A DNA stretch of 16,763 nucleotides from an uncultured Oscillospiraceae bacterium (lineage in GTDB: Bacteria > Bacillota > Clostridia > Oscillospirales > Ruminococcaceae). Numbering within the stretch: the first letter of the stretch is position 1; each line of letters opens with the position of its first letter. Shown one piece after another: positions 5,653-13,203 of the stretch. The stretch is taken from the NCBI GenBank assembly GCA_900539195.1, contig UQBC01000046.1, positions 1-16,763 of the forward strand, given 5' to 3'. A program made the translations under genes and the position numbers. Below the pieces are notes generated by a model that did no database searches, was not told the DNA's origin, and saw only the letters and a program-made list of their open reading frames with translations.

Positions 5653-7029
5653 TTAAGCGATTGCCAATGCAGTCACGCTGAATACGCTCGGACCATCTGT
5701 AGTCTTGGGAACGATCTTTACAGTGTGTTCGCCTGCTGCGTCAAAGCTCTTGATCTGCGCGCACTCAACATAGTTGCCCCAACCGCCTGTGAAGTCGGCG
5801 TTGAGTGTTATAGCAAGCTCATCGTCTATATAAACATCGGCTGAGCAGCCTGCCTTAGTGTACTTTCCGTAAAGTATACCGATCTCCTTTGCGTTTACCT
5901 TGAATGTAAGATCAGTTGAGCTTAAGTCTGTCTTGTTTGAGCCCTTGAAGAACCAGTAGCCGTCAAAGCCGCCGAAGTTTGCTTCGTTGGTCTTGAACTC
6001 ACCGTTCATTGTTACAGCGTCGCCTGCCTGTGCAAGAGTGAGGAGTGAACCGTTTTCAAACGACGCGTTTGTAGCGGGAGTTGAGAAGTCGCTCTCGTTG
6101 CCGCTTATGTTATCAACGTCCTTGTCAACATCGGAAATGTAAGCCTGAAGAAGCTGAGAAACTATCTTGTGACCGGGTACGTTGGGGTGGATATTATCGT
6201 CCGATATATCCTTCCATACTATGTCGCCGTGCTTGATCGTATCAAGAATTGTGTTTCTGTATGAGATCATAGGCAGATCGTAGTGCTTTACGATTTCTGC
6301 GTGCTGTTCCTGGAAGCTTGTTCCGTCTTCCTGGGTTGTAGCTACAGTGATTATTGCAGGGTTGGTCGACGACTTCCAGATAGTTCTGAGAAGGCTGTCA
6401 TAAGAATCCTTGTTGCGCTCTGTAAATTCTGTAGTATCATTTACCGAGAACTCAACGAATACGAGATCGGGGTTCTTTGACAGAAGATCTGTCGTTACTC
6501 TGTGTACGCCTATGTATGAACCTGTAGCGCCGATTCCGGCGTTTACATAGTTGACCTTTGCGCTTGAATATGTCTGTTGTAACCAGTCGGCGGTAAGCTT
6601 TGCGTAGCAAAGTTCGTTGCCTGCACTTGTACCCTGAGTAATGGAGCCGCCGATGAAGCCTACCGTTACTTCTTCACCGTTTTTCAGCTTCTTTATTACG
6701 TTTGCAAGTCTTACCTTGTTGCCCTCGTTAAGACGTGACATATCGATCATATGCTGTGTCAGATCGCCATCGAGAGTGTACTTTGTATAATTTGCTTCCA
6801 AATCCTTTGACTCCTCCTGTGAATTGTTGTCTTTGCTTTCTTCTGCGCCGTTATCGGAGCTTTCTTCTGTGGAAGATGCGTCTGCCGATGTCTGTGTACT
6901 TGTGTCTGAGCTTTCCGCAACCGATGAAGCGGAGGTGCTGTCGCTGCTGCTTGCCGCATTGCCTGCGCAACCTGTTACAGATACCGCAAGAGCGGCTGTA
7001 ATGAGTATCGCAAGTATTCTTTTCTTCAT
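5653..7029 (-). CDS. Exported SGNH/GDSL-family hydrolase lipoprotein (probable carbohydrate esterase)
   Basis: This 458-residue protein has a lipoprotein signal peptide (MKKR, hydrophobic core, VTGC with Cys21) and a long Ser/Thr/Asp/Glu-rich linker (about 22-78). The SGNH hydrolase domain (about 100-300) contains GFIGGSIT (124-131, nucleophile Ser129), NAGIGATGS (163-171), EFSVNDT (193-199) and DDNIHP (277-282, catalytic Asp/His). A C-terminal beta-rich domain (about 310-458) resembles an ancillary carbohydrate-binding-type fold. The probable role is deacetylation of plant or bacterial polysaccharide outside the cell; the substrate cannot be read from sequence. The ATG at 7029 is preceded by AAAGG. 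A LacI-type operator at its promoter suggests sugar-dependent control. Confidence 0.8.
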   Translation of the reverse strand: MKKRILAILITAALAVSVTGCAGNAASSSDSTSASSVAESSDTSTQTSADASSTEESSDNGAEESKDNNSQEESKDLEANYTKYTLDGDLTQHMIDMSRLNEGNKVRLANVIKKLKNGEEVTVGFIGGSITQGTSAGNELCYAKLTADWLQQTYSSAKVNYVNAGIGATGSYIGVHRVTTDLLSKNPDLVFVEFSVNDTTEFTERNKDSYDSLLRTIWKSSTNPAIITVATTQEDGTSFQEQHAEIVKHYDLPMISYRNTILDTIKHGDIVWKDISDDNIHPNVPGHKIVSQLLQAYISDVDKDVDNISGNESDFSTPATNASFENGSLLTLAQAGDAVTMNGEFKTNEANFGGFDGYWFFKGSNKTDLSSTDLTFKVNAKEIGILYGKYTKAGCSADVYIDDELAITLNADFTGGWGNYVECAQIKSFDAAGEHTVKIVPKTTDGPSVFSVTALAIA

Positions 7030-7064
7030 ATTACTGCCTTTCTTTAAACAAATTTAAGTCATGT

Positions 7065-7090
7065 TAAGCGATTTTTAGGTAATCGCTTAC
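7065..7090 (-). promoter_or_regulatory. LacI-family-type operator
   Basis: GTAATCGCTTAC (7079-7090) is a CG-centred palindrome with one mismatched pair, the form of LacI/GalR-family operators. Its TAATCGCTTA arm is also mirrored by TAAGCGATT (7065-7073), giving a 9-bp inverted repeat with a 7-bp spacer. It begins 4 bp downstream of the -10 box, over the expected transcription start, a position suited to repression. The regulator is not in the window. Confidence 0.6.
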
Positions 7091-7093
7091 ACA

Positions 7094-7122
7094 AATATAT
7101 CACTATTTTTACCGAATGTCAA
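7094..7122 (-). promoter_or_regulatory. Promoter of the SGNH lipoprotein gene
   Basis: On the complement, a perfect -35 TTGACA (7117-7122), a 17-bp spacer and -10 TATATT (7094-7099) lie about 65 bp upstream of the start codon. Confidence 0.8.
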
Positions 7123-7165
7123 GAAAAAACGGTAAAATTTTCTGAGCAATATTTACATAATTCTG

Positions 7166-7194
7166 TTGAAAACTATACCGCAATATGTTAAAAT
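7166..7194 (+). promoter_or_regulatory. Promoter of the CE2-type SGNH gene
   Basis: A -35 TTGAAA (7166-7171), a 17-bp spacer and -10 TAAAAT (7189-7194) with a TGn extension lie about 55 bp before the ATG at 7251. The promoter is back to back with the operator-controlled promoter of the divergent gene. Confidence 0.7.
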
Positions 7195-7250
7195 AAATAT
7201 AAACCGATTTAATTTCGGCACTATGATAATTTAAGCGAGGAATTAAATAA

Positions 7251-8288
7251 ATGACTGACAAGAAGATAATAAGCCCTGCAAATGAGGTATTCTCATACAT
7301 GGGAAGAATTGACTTTTCAAAACCGGACAGCCCGTTGTTCATTTACGCAGGCAGTATGGTCAGCGCAAAGTTTACCGGCACTTCGGTAGGTATGATGATT
7401 TTTCCGCACCTTATATATAAGGTTACCTGGATAGGGGCGATAGTTGACGGCATTCAGTACAAGTTCGACCTCAACCATTCCGACACTCCGGTATATATAC
7501 CGATAATCGACGGACTTGAGGACGGTGAGCATACTATTACCATATTCAAGAGAACAGCCGGTTCGCACCACTATTTCAATTTCTGCGGACTTATGATCGA
7601 CAGCAACGCGGAAGTAAGACCCGAAAACCATAAATATGATATGAATATCGAGGTTTACGGCGACAGCGTTTCGGCAGGCGAGGTAGTAGAGGCTGTAAAC
7701 TATTGCGAGCATACCGACCCCGAGCATATCAACCAGTTTGACAACAGCTGGTTTGCATATTCTCTCCAGCTTGCAAGAAAGCTGAACGCCCGCATCAACT
7801 GCAACGCACAGGGCGGAATTTCGCTCATCAACGGCGCAGGATATTTTGATAATTATATCGGTATGGAAACCGTTTATAAGCAGATGGGCTATGAGCCTCA
7901 CTTTGAGCTTACCGAATGGGATTTTTCACGCTACACTCCCGATTATATTATAATCGCATTGGGTCAGAATGACGCAAACCCCGATCCTAAGCGTATTTAC
8001 GAAAAAGAATACCGTGAAAAGTGGAAGACCGTATATAAGAATATGGTGCTTGACCTTAACGAAAAATACGGCGGCAAGGCAAGGTTTATTGTTATAACCA
8101 CTGTACTTATGCACGAGCCTACATGGGACGATGCTCTTGACGAAATAGTGAACGAGCTTGCAATGGATAATGTAAAACGTTTTAAATTCAGAAGAAACGG
8201 TGCGGCAACGCCCGGACATCCCCGTATCCCCGAGCAGACAGAGATGGCTGACGAACTGTACGGCTTTATAACCGGATGGGAAAGCTGA
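7251..8288 (+). CDS. CE2-like SGNH hydrolase / acetyl esterase, cytoplasmic
   Basis: This 345-residue protein has the two-domain layout of carbohydrate esterase family 2. An N-terminal jelly-roll-like domain (about 10-118) contains GRIDFSKPDSPLFIYAGSMVSAKFTGTSV, written here as separate blocks GRIDFSKP and AKFTGTSVG. A C-terminal SGNH domain contains YGDSVSAGE (136-144, nucleophile Ser139), GQND (238-241) and GHP (322-324, probable catalytic His323). The Asp that usually precedes the His in SGNH enzymes is not seen; some CE2 enzymes work with a Ser-His dyad. No signal peptide is present, so intracellular deacetylation of imported acetylated oligosaccharides is inferred. GAGGAA (7237-7242) supports the ATG. 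It is divergent from another SGNH hydrolase. Confidence 0.75.
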   Translation: MTDKKIISPANEVFSYMGRIDFSKPDSPLFIYAGSMVSAKFTGTSVGMMIFPHLIYKVTWIGAIVDGIQYKFDLNHSDTPVYIPIIDGLEDGEHTITIFKRTAGSHHYFNFCGLMIDSNAEVRPENHKYDMNIEVYGDSVSAGEVVEAVNYCEHTDPEHINQFDNSWFAYSLQLARKLNARINCNAQGGISLINGAGYFDNYIGMETVYKQMGYEPHFELTEWDFSRYTPDYIIIALGQNDANPDPKRIYEKEYREKWKTVYKNMVLDLNEKYGGKARFIVITTVLMHEPTWDDALDEIVNELAMDNVKRFKFRRNGAATPGHPRIPEQTEMADELYGFITGWES

Positions 8289-8322
8289 TTGTCAATCTGC
8301 ACAAAAAGATAGGTTGAAACAA

Positions 8323-8375
8323 GGCACAATTCATAAAATCGGCACAAATCTATTGAAAACTTTTGGGAATTGTGC
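8323..8375. promoter_or_regulatory. Clustered GCACAAWTC motifs over the glgB promoter
   Basis: GGCACAATTC (8323-8332) and GGCACAAATC (8341-8350) are direct copies 18 bp apart. The inverted copy GAATTGTGC (8367-8375) lies inside the promoter spacer. The first and last copies form a perfect 9-bp inverted repeat separated by 34 bp. This arrangement suggests a regulator binding region; no family is recognised. Confidence 0.45.
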
Positions 8376-8381
8376 TATTAT
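8353..8381 (+). promoter_or_regulatory. glgBCD operon promoter
   Basis: A -35 TTGAAA (8353-8358), a 17-bp spacer and -10 TATTAT (8376-8381) with TGC extension lie about 30 bp upstream of the glgB start. Confidence 0.7.
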
Positions 8382-8416
8382 TAAAAAAGTAAAATAAAAT
8401 GTTAGGAGTATCTGTT

Positions 8417-10507
8417 ATGGCTATTAATGTGCCTAAGGAATATGAAGTTCCCCTTTATCTTTTCCATCAGGGAAAGAACGCCGAAGCATATAAGCTGTTC
8501 GGCTCTCATTTTGTCGAAAAAGACGGCGTGAGCGGTGTTGTTTTCAGAGTATGGGCACCAAAGGCTGCTGATGTCAGCGTTGTAGGTGATTTCAATCACT
8601 GGAACCGTGAAGAAAGCTATATGAAAAAAATCAGCGACGGCGGTATCTGGGAGCTTTTTATCCCCGGACTCAAGAAGTTTGATAATTACAAATACAGCAT
8701 AAAGACCGAAAGAGGACAGATAAAACTGAAGGCCGATCCCTACGGCTATCATATGGAAACACGTCCCAATACCGCATCAAAGGTGTATGATATTTCCGGC
8801 TACAACTGGAAAGATTCAAAGTGGATGGACGAGAAGAAGACGAAGAACGTATACCGTTCTCCTATGAATATATACGAGGTACACCTCAACTCCTGGTTTA
8901 CAAAGACCGATGAGGAGGAGCTGTTCAGCTATATGCAGCTTGCGGAAAAGCTCGTTCCTTATGTTAAGGAAATGGGTTATACCCATATCGAGATGATGCC
9001 GATAGCCGAGTTCCCGTTTGACGGTTCGTGGGGATACCAGCAGATAGGCTATTATGCCCCCACATCACGTTTCGGCACTCCATCTGATTTTATGGAATTT
9101 GTAGATTACTGCCACACTCACGGAGTAGGCGTGATACTCGACTGGGTACCGGCACATTTCCCTAAGGATGCGGCGGGACTTTACGAGTTTGACGGCGATT
9201 ACTGCTACGAATATTCCGACCCCAACAAGCGTGAGCATTATAACTGGGGTACAAGAGTTTTCGACTGGGGCAAGCCCGAGGTACAGTCGTTCCTTATTTC
9301 AAACGCTAACTACTGGCTTTCCGAATATCATATAGACGGTCTGCGTGTCGATGCGGTAGCTTCTATGCTTTACCTTGACTATGACAGGCAGGGCGGAGCA
9401 TGGACGCCCAACAAGAACGGCGGTAACGAGAATCTTGAGGCTGTCGATTTCCTTCAGAACCTCAACTCCTGCCTTTTCTCACGACACCCCGGACTTCTGA
9501 TGATAGCGGAAGAATCTACCGCCTGGCCTATGGTTACAAAGCCGGTCGATATAGGCGGTCTTGGCTTCAACTTCAAGTGGAATATGGGCTGGATGAACGA
9601 TATGCTTTCGTATATGTCAATGAGCCCCGAGTACAGACAGTACAACCATGACAAGCTGACCTTCTCGTTCTATTACGCATTCTCCGAAAACTACATACTG
9701 CCGATCTCACACGATGAGGTGGTTTACGGCAAGTGTTCAATGCTTGACAAGATGAGCGGACCGAGAGAAAAGCGTTTCGCATCTCTCAGAACGTTCCTTG
9801 CATATATGACAGCACACCCAGGTAAGAAGCTGATGTTCATGGGTCAGGAATTCGCACAGTTCAAGGAATGGAATTACAAGACAGGTCTTGACTGGGATAT
9901 TCTGAAATTCCCCGAGCATTCGCAGTATCAGTCGTTCGTAAAGGCTATGAACAAGTTCTATCTCGACAACAAGCCTTTATGGGAGATTGATTACGACTGG
10001 AGCGGCTTCAGTTGGATTTCAAACGATGACAACAAGAACAGCGTCATAGTATTCAGACGTATTGCGTCAAACGGTGACGAGCTTATCGCAGTATGCAACT
10101 TCCTGCCGAATGAACACGAGCAGTACAGCTTCGGCGTTCCTTATTATGCCGACTATAAGGAAGTGTTCACGACGGACGATAAGAAGTTCGGCGGCGACAG
10201 CGACGGCAACGCTTCATATACCGCACAGTGCGAGGGTATGCACGGACTTGAGTATTCAATAACAATGAAGATACCCGCAATGTCCGCAGTATTCCTCAAG
10301 CCCGTCAACAAGCGCAGCCCCGAAAGCGACAAGCCAAAGCTCGAAAAGGCAGAAAAAACTGCAAAAACCGCAGAGAAAAAGGCTGAAATGCAGGCACAGA
10401 AAACGGCACAGAAAACTGCCGTAAAGCCCGGCACTTCTGCAAAGAAACCGGCGGCAAAGAAAGCAAATACGGCGAACCGTAAGAAAAACGGCAAAGCTAA
10501 GAAATAA
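8417..10507 (+). CDS. glgB: 1,4-alpha-glucan branching enzyme with unusual Lys/Ala-rich tail
   Basis: GlgB cuts alpha-1,4-glucan and rejoins it as alpha-1,6 branches in glycogen synthesis. From ATG 8417 it has 696 residues: an N-terminal CBM48 domain (about 30-125) and a GH13 catalytic barrel with GYYAPTSRFGTP (211-222), DWVPAHF (242-248), HIDGLRVDAV (305-314, nucleophile Asp312), MIAEES (362-367, acid/base Glu365) and ISHDEVV (430-436, Asp433). The C-terminal beta domain runs to about residue 630. Residues from about 633 to 696 are an extra tail rich in Lys, Ala and Thr, ending in NRKKNGKAKK. The start was chosen because AGGAG (8404-8408) precedes it; ATG 8399 lies upstream of that ribosome site. 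It is the first gene of glgB-glgC-glgD. Confidence 0.95.
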   Translation: MAINVPKEYEVPLYLFHQGKNAEAYKLFGSHFVEKDGVSGVVFRVWAPKAADVSVVGDFNHWNREESYMKKISDGGIWELFIPGLKKFDNYKYSIKTERGQIKLKADPYGYHMETRPNTASKVYDISGYNWKDSKWMDEKKTKNVYRSPMNIYEVHLNSWFTKTDEEELFSYMQLAEKLVPYVKEMGYTHIEMMPIAEFPFDGSWGYQQIGYYAPTSRFGTPSDFMEFVDYCHTHGVGVILDWVPAHFPKDAAGLYEFDGDYCYEYSDPNKREHYNWGTRVFDWGKPEVQSFLISNANYWLSEYHIDGLRVDAVASMLYLDYDRQGGAWTPNKNGGNENLEAVDFLQNLNSCLFSRHPGLLMIAEESTAWPMVTKPVDIGGLGFNFKWNMGWMNDMLSYMSMSPEYRQYNHDKLTFSFYYAFSENYILPISHDEVVYGKCSMLDKMSGPREKRFASLRTFLAYMTAHPGKKLMFMGQEFAQFKEWNYKTGLDWDILKFPEHSQYQSFVKAMNKFYLDNKPLWEIDYDWSGFSWISNDDNKNSVIVFRRIASNGDELIAVCNFLPNEHEQYSFGVPYYADYKEVFTTDDKKFGGDSDGNASYTAQCEGMHGLEYSITMKIPAMSAVFLKPVNKRSPESDKPKLEKAEKTAKTAEKKAEMQAQKTAQKTAVKPGTSAKKPAAKKANTANRKKNGKAKK

Positions 10508-10526
10508 ATAACGGAGGAACTTATTT

Positions 10527-11732
10527 ATGAAACATGTAAAAAAGGAATGTGTGGCAATGTTGCTCGCAGGCGGTCAGGGAAGCAGACTTTACGCTCTGAC
10601 AAAGGATATGGCAAAGCCTGCCGTTCCTTACGGCGGTAAATACAGAATCATTGATTTCCCGCTTTCAAACTGCGTAAACAGCGGTATTGACACAGTAGGC
10701 GTACTTACACAGTATCAGCCTCTGGTGCTTAACGAATATATCGGCAACGGTCACCCTTGGGGACTTGACAGAGTTCACGGCGGCGTTCATGTACTGCCCC
10801 CTTATGAATCGTCATCGGGCAAGTCGTGGTATGAGGGTACGGCAAACGCCATTTACCAGAATATCAGCTTCATCGACAGATACAACCCCGAATATGTTGC
10901 AGTGCTTTCGGGCGACCACATCTACAAGATGAACTATAACAAGATGCTCGAATTCCACAAGGCACATAAGGCAGACGCTACCATAGCCGTTCTTGAAGTG
11001 CCGTGGGAGGAAGCACCCCGTTTTGGCATAATGAGTGCAGACGAGAACGATGTGATTTACGAATTTGCGGAGAAGCCCGCACAGCCTAAATCAAACCTTG
11101 CCTCAATGGGCGTTTACATATTCTCTTGGCAGAATCTGAAAAAGCACCTTATCGCCAACGAAAATGACGAGGGCGCAAGCAAGGACTTTGGTAAGAATAT
11201 TATCCCTGCAATGCTGGCAGAGGGCAACAAGCTCGTTGCTTATCACTTTGACGGCTACTGGAAGGATGTCGGAACTATCGACAGCCTGTGGGAAGCAAAT
11301 ATGGATCTTCTTAATCCCAACGTTCCTCTGGAGCTTCACGATTCAAGATGGAGAATTTATTCGAGAAACCCCGTAATGCCTCCTCATTACGCAAGCCCCG
11401 AGAGCGTTATCCAGAACTCTCTTATTTCTGAGGGCTGCAACATTGAAGGTCACATAGACTTCTCTGTACTGTTTGCAGGCGTAACTATTGAGCCCGGTGC
11501 AGTCGTGCGTGACAGTATCATAATGCCGAACACCACGATAAAGAAGGGTGCAGTAGTTGAATATGCTATTGTCGGCGAGGATTGCGTAATAGGTGAAAAC
11601 GTCAAGGTCGGTGCAAGACCCGAGTCTATCGAGGACAAGGATACATGGGGTGTTGCGGTAATCGGACACGGCGTAACAGTAAGCGACAATGCGGAGATCA
11701 AGCCCAAGGCAATGATCTCGGCTGATGTGTGA
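10527..11732 (+). CDS. glgC: Glucose-1-phosphate adenylyltransferase, catalytic subunit
   Basis: GlgC makes ADP-glucose from ATP and glucose-1-phosphate, the committed step of bacterial glycogen synthesis. The 401-residue protein has the N-terminal nucleotidyltransferase domain with GGQGSRL (15-21), KPAVPYGGKYRIIDFPLSN (30-48), SGDH (128-131, metal-binding Asp), FAEKP (180-184) and WKDVGT (245-250). A left-handed beta-helix domain follows (about 290-395, hexapeptide-like). All key catalytic motifs are present. GGAGG (10513-10517) lies 9 nt before the ATG. It follows glgB by 19 bp and is followed by glgD, with which it probably forms the hetero-oligomeric GlgCD enzyme known in Firmicutes. Confidence 0.96.
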   Translation: MKHVKKECVAMLLAGGQGSRLYALTKDMAKPAVPYGGKYRIIDFPLSNCVNSGIDTVGVLTQYQPLVLNEYIGNGHPWGLDRVHGGVHVLPPYESSSGKSWYEGTANAIYQNISFIDRYNPEYVAVLSGDHIYKMNYNKMLEFHKAHKADATIAVLEVPWEEAPRFGIMSADENDVIYEFAEKPAQPKSNLASMGVYIFSWQNLKKHLIANENDEGASKDFGKNIIPAMLAEGNKLVAYHFDGYWKDVGTIDSLWEANMDLLNPNVPLELHDSRWRIYSRNPVMPPHYASPESVIQNSLISEGCNIEGHIDFSVLFAGVTIEPGAVVRDSIIMPNTTIKKGAVVEYAIVGEDCVIGENVKVGARPESIEDKDTWGVAVIGHGVTVSDNAEIKPKAMISADV

Positions 11733-11751
11733 ACGGGAGGAGAAAAGAGAA

Positions 11752-12873
11752 ATGGCTAATATGGCAAATGTACTCGGTCTGATTTTCGCTAATATGCACG
11801 AGCAGAGCGTAGCCGATCTTACAAAGCAGCGCACACTTGCAAGCGTGCCTTTCGGCGGCAGATACAGAATGATAGATTTCCCGCTGTCAAATATGGTTAA
11901 CAGCGATATTGACAACGTAGGTATTATCACAAAGGACAACTACTTATCGCTTATGGATCACTTAGGATCGGGCGATGAATGGGATCTTTCAAGAAAAACA
12001 GGCGGTATGCACCTGCTTCCTCCTTACGGAAACAGCAACGCTCTTTACAGAGGCAGACTTGAGGCTATGGCTCAGGTAAAGCCCTTTATCGAAAGCTCAA
12101 ACGCAGAATATGTACTGCTTTCAGACGCAGATGTAGTGGCAAATATCGACTACAGACCTATAATTGATTTCCACGAGAAAAACGGCGCAGACATTACTGT
12201 TGTATACGGCAGAGGAACATTCACGACAGAGCAGACAATGACAAAGACCGTTCTTGCTGTAAATTCCGACAACGTTATATACGATGTGCTTATCAGACCC
12301 GAAATCAGCGGCGAACACAATGTAAGCCTTAATATGTTCGTTGTAAGCAAGGATTTCCTGCTCAACGAAATTCGTGACGCTGAAAGCCGTAATCTCTACA
12401 GCTTCGAGATAGACGTACTGCAGAAGAAGCTCCACGAGATAAAGGTACTCGGCTACAAGTTCGACAAGCCCTTCGCACAGATCGACAGTATGGATACATA
12501 CTTCAAAACAAATATGAAGCTCGTTGACAAGAGCCTGCGTGATCACCTCTTTATGAGCGACGCTCCTATCTATACAAAGGTAAGAGATGACGCCCCTGCA
12601 AAGTACGGCATTGACGCAGATGTCAAGAATTCTCTTGTTGCCGACGGCTGCGTTATCGAGGGTACGGTTGAGAACTGTGTTCTGTTCAGAGGCGTAAAGA
12701 TTGAAAAGGGCGCAAAGGTCAAGAACTGCATACTTATGCAGGATACGACAGTAGGCGCAAAGGCTGAGATGAACTTCGTCATCACAGATAAGAACGTTAC
12801 TATCAGCGAGTACCGTTCGCTTGCAGGAACAGAAACTTATCCCGTATTTGTAAATAAGGGCGCAACGGTTTAA
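11752..12873 (+). CDS. glgD: Glucose-1-phosphate adenylyltransferase-like subunit GlgD
   Basis: This 373-residue GlgC paralogue keeps the fold (SVPFGGRYRMIDFPLSN 31-47, beta-helix C-terminus about 285-373) but has lost the catalytic signatures. The GGxGxRL loop is replaced by NMHEQSVADL, and SGDH by SDAD (124-127). GlgD proteins are poorly active or inactive alone and raise the activity of GlgC in a heteromer. The start at 11752 follows GGGAGGAG (11735-11742) by 9 nt. An ATG at 11725 inside glgC lies upstream of that site and is rejected. It is the last gene of the operon. Confidence 0.93.
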   Translation: MANMANVLGLIFANMHEQSVADLTKQRTLASVPFGGRYRMIDFPLSNMVNSDIDNVGIITKDNYLSLMDHLGSGDEWDLSRKTGGMHLLPPYGNSNALYRGRLEAMAQVKPFIESSNAEYVLLSDADVVANIDYRPIIDFHEKNGADITVVYGRGTFTTEQTMTKTVLAVNSDNVIYDVLIRPEISGEHNVSLNMFVVSKDFLLNEIRDAESRNLYSFEIDVLQKKLHEIKVLGYKFDKPFAQIDSMDTYFKTNMKLVDKSLRDHLFMSDAPIYTKVRDDAPAKYGIDADVKNSLVADGCVIEGTVENCVLFRGVKIEKGAKVKNCILMQDTTVGAKAEMNFVITDKNVTISEYRSLAGTETYPVFVNKGATV

Positions 12874-12891
12874 ACCAATAACTTTGAAATG

Positions 12892-12923
12892 ATTCCCCTC
12901 ACTGCAAAGTGAGGGGAATTTTG
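12892..12923 (+). terminator. glg operon terminator
   Basis: Perfect 12-bp arms (12892-12903 and 12908-12919, ATTCCCCTCACT / AGTGAGGGGAAT) enclose a GCAA tetraloop, followed by TTTTG. Confidence 0.85.
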
Positions 12924-12958
12924 CTGTATTTTAATCTTTTAGCACAATTTTAATTCTC

Positions 12959-12987
12959 TTGAATTTCTTTTTTGTTTACGCTACAAT
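12959..12987 (+). promoter_or_regulatory. Possible promoter in the glgD-infC gap
   Basis: TTGAAT (12959-12964), a 17-bp spacer and TACAAT (12982-12987) form a plausible promoter, directed at a short open frame (13022-13072). The A/T-rich background makes chance occurrence possible. Confidence 0.4.
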
Positions 12988-13021
12988 ATGTCCATGTCAT
13001 ATTAAATTTGCAGGTGATAAA

Positions 13022-13072
13022 ATGAATGTTGAATTTGACATATCCGATGTTGTACGGAATGTATCGGGATAA
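13022..13072 (+). CDS. Possible 16-residue leader or small peptide
   Basis: ATG at 13022 opens a 16-codon frame (MNVEFDISDVVRNVSG) preceded by AGGTGAT only 4 nt upstream and by a possible promoter. No family is recognised. It could be a small peptide, the stub of a decayed gene, or chance. The remaining sequence to 13168 shows no further frame that I can support. Confidence 0.2.
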   Translation: MNVEFDISDVVRNVSG

Positions 13073-13168
13073 AGGCTGAGAAATAATTACGCTGATTGCT
13101 CTTGGCAAAGGGAAACAAGCTGTTTTTACGCTTTTTATCGGTTTTAATAAAATTTTTCACTTTCCCTA

Positions 13169-13197
13169 TTGACAACTGCGGATAAATGTAGTATAAT
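13169..13197 (+). promoter_or_regulatory. infC operon promoter (full consensus)
   Basis: A perfect -35 TTGACA (13169-13174) and a perfect -10 TATAAT (13192-13197) are separated by 17 bp. The expected transcript starts near 13204, giving a leader of about 210 nt before infC. Confidence 0.9.
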
Positions 13198-13203
13198 CAT
13201 CAG

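Noticed and set aside
8399..8416. glgB start at ATG 8399
   Set aside because: The ribosome site AGGAG (8404-8408) lies inside this extension and is correctly spaced for ATG 8417.
11725..11751. glgD start at ATG 11725
   Set aside because: It overlaps the end of glgC and lies before the GGGAGGAG that serves ATG 11752.
13075..13130. Possible TPP-type riboswitch because of GGCTGAGA and AGGGAAAC
   Set aside because: The other conserved thi-box elements (the ACCTGAT and GGATAATGCC blocks) are absent, so the match is only to short common words.
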